This document shows, in pieces, positions 7,207-7,656 of a stretch of DNA of 7,656 bases. Each line of letters starts with the position of its first letter. Position 1 is the first letter of the stretch. Both the position numbers and the translations under genes were made by a program. The stretch lies in NCBI GenBank assembly GCA_021790615.1, contig JAJYGW010000368.1, positions 1-7,656 of the forward strand. The letters run 5' to 3'. The notes beneath the pieces are model-generated. The model did not search any database. It was not told the DNA's origin and saw only the letters and a list, made by a program, of their open reading frames with translations. Origin of the DNA: Actinomycetes bacterium. Its GTDB lineage: Bacteria > Actinomycetota > Acidimicrobiia > Acidimicrobiales > JAKAOS01.

Positions 7207-7656
7207 CCCGCACGGAGCTTCAGGACCGCGGCCCGGAGAAGCTCGTCCGCGTCGCACTCGGCCCTGAGCGGCGCCACGACGTGGGCGGCGCGAACCGCCG
7301 CGCCCGGGAAGGGGGCCACCGCCTCTCTGGCCCGGTCCACGAGGCGTGCTTCGACCTGGTCCGGGCTCGCGGCCCCAGGGGCGCACGGGACGACCGCGAC
7401 GAGGGAGAGCCCGCCGATGGAGGCGACGGGGTCGTCGAAGCGGAGGTCGGTGCGGAGCGAGCGAACCAGGTCTGCCAGCACCCCGGGGGCCTGCTGCGTC
7501 ACGCCGTCGACCGTCACCACGATCACCGCCAGGGAGCCGAGCGCGCTGCACCCGGCCCCGAGGAGCCTCCCGGCGCGCCCGAGCAGCGCGCCCAGAGGGA
7601 CGAGGCCCTGCACCGCTCCCTCGCCGAGCAAGGCCCCGAGGGGGTCGACCGTCCCG
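7203..7656 (-). CDS. Degenerate GGDEF-domain protein, C-terminal part (likely non-catalytic c-di-GMP binder), 5' partial
   Basis: The frame runs off the right edge and ends at TGA 7203-7205. The visible 151 or so residues follow the GGDEF fold: a DPLTGL-like opening (VDPLGALLGEG), the strand LAVIVVTVDG, a helix, PVASIGGLSLVAVVP in place of the active-site hairpin, and the ending DADELLRAAVLKLRAG, which matches the usual DADxLLRxADxALYxAK. The active site has decayed: GGDEF is GGLSL (7401-7415), and the first aspartate of the metal-binding DxD is a threonine. Diguanylate cyclase activity is therefore unlikely. The inhibitory-site motif RxxD is kept as RFDD (7431-7442), exactly five residues before GG, so it may still bind c-di-GMP. 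Its stop overlaps the start of the 83-residue gene (GTGA). N-terminal domains, if any, lie outside the window. Fold assignment is by eye and fairly firm. Confidence 0.75.
   Translation of the reverse strand, partial: GTVDPLGALLGEGAVQGLVPLGALLGRAGRLLGAGCSALGSLAVIVVTVDGVTQQAPGVLADLVRSLRTDLRFDDPVASIGGLSLVAVVPCAPGAASPDQVEARLVDRAREAVAPFPGAAVRAAHVVAPLRAECDADELLRAAVLKLRAG

Noticed and set aside
7207..7551. Upstream extension of the 83-residue gene to a start near 7551
   Set aside because: This part overlaps the GGDEF-like coding region in another frame and translates to a low-complexity R/G/P-rich sequence; the GTGA start at 7206 is more natural.

Overview
The window looks like chromosomal DNA of a very GC-rich actinobacterium, most likely of the class Acidimicrobiia. 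The clues are the strong G/C bias at third codon positions, frequent GTG starts, gene ends that overlap the next start (GTGA), and a surface protein with GYWL / GGVF / GDA repeats, a repeat type I associate mainly with Acidimicrobiia. The lineage is inferred from these traits, not from a marker gene.

Left part (2-2205, + strand): the 3' end of a secreted protein joining GYWL repeats, a GerMN domain and a ferritin-like (DUF2202-type) four-helix domain. It overlaps by GTGA with a complete HtrA/DegP-like serine protease that has a signal or anchor segment and one PDZ domain. Together they look like an envelope or extracellular unit.

Middle (2206-6555): a 169-bp gap holds a GC hairpin and an AT-richer putative promoter. 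It precedes an OmpR/PhoB-type response regulator on the + strand. Converging on it, with a 19-bp tail-to-tail overlap, is a 1157-residue hybrid histidine kinase on the - strand: two membrane segments, three GAF domains, PAS, HisKA, HATPase and a C-terminal receiver. The kinase has all catalytic motifs.

Right part (6612-7656, - strand): three tightly overlapping genes upstream of the kinase. In transcription order they are the end of a degenerate GGDEF protein (GGLSL in place of GGDEF, inhibitory RxxD site kept), an 83-residue unknown protein starting in a GTGA overlap, and a 116-residue unknown protein starting in a GTGAGTGA overlap with a strong ribosome binding site. The kinase follows after 56 bp, so all four are probably one operon. 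A possible reading is a signalling module in which a non-catalytic c-di-GMP-binding protein and two unknown small proteins are co-expressed with a membrane hybrid kinase. That link is inference from gene order. I saw no RNA genes, CRISPR arrays, insertion sequences or attachment sites.
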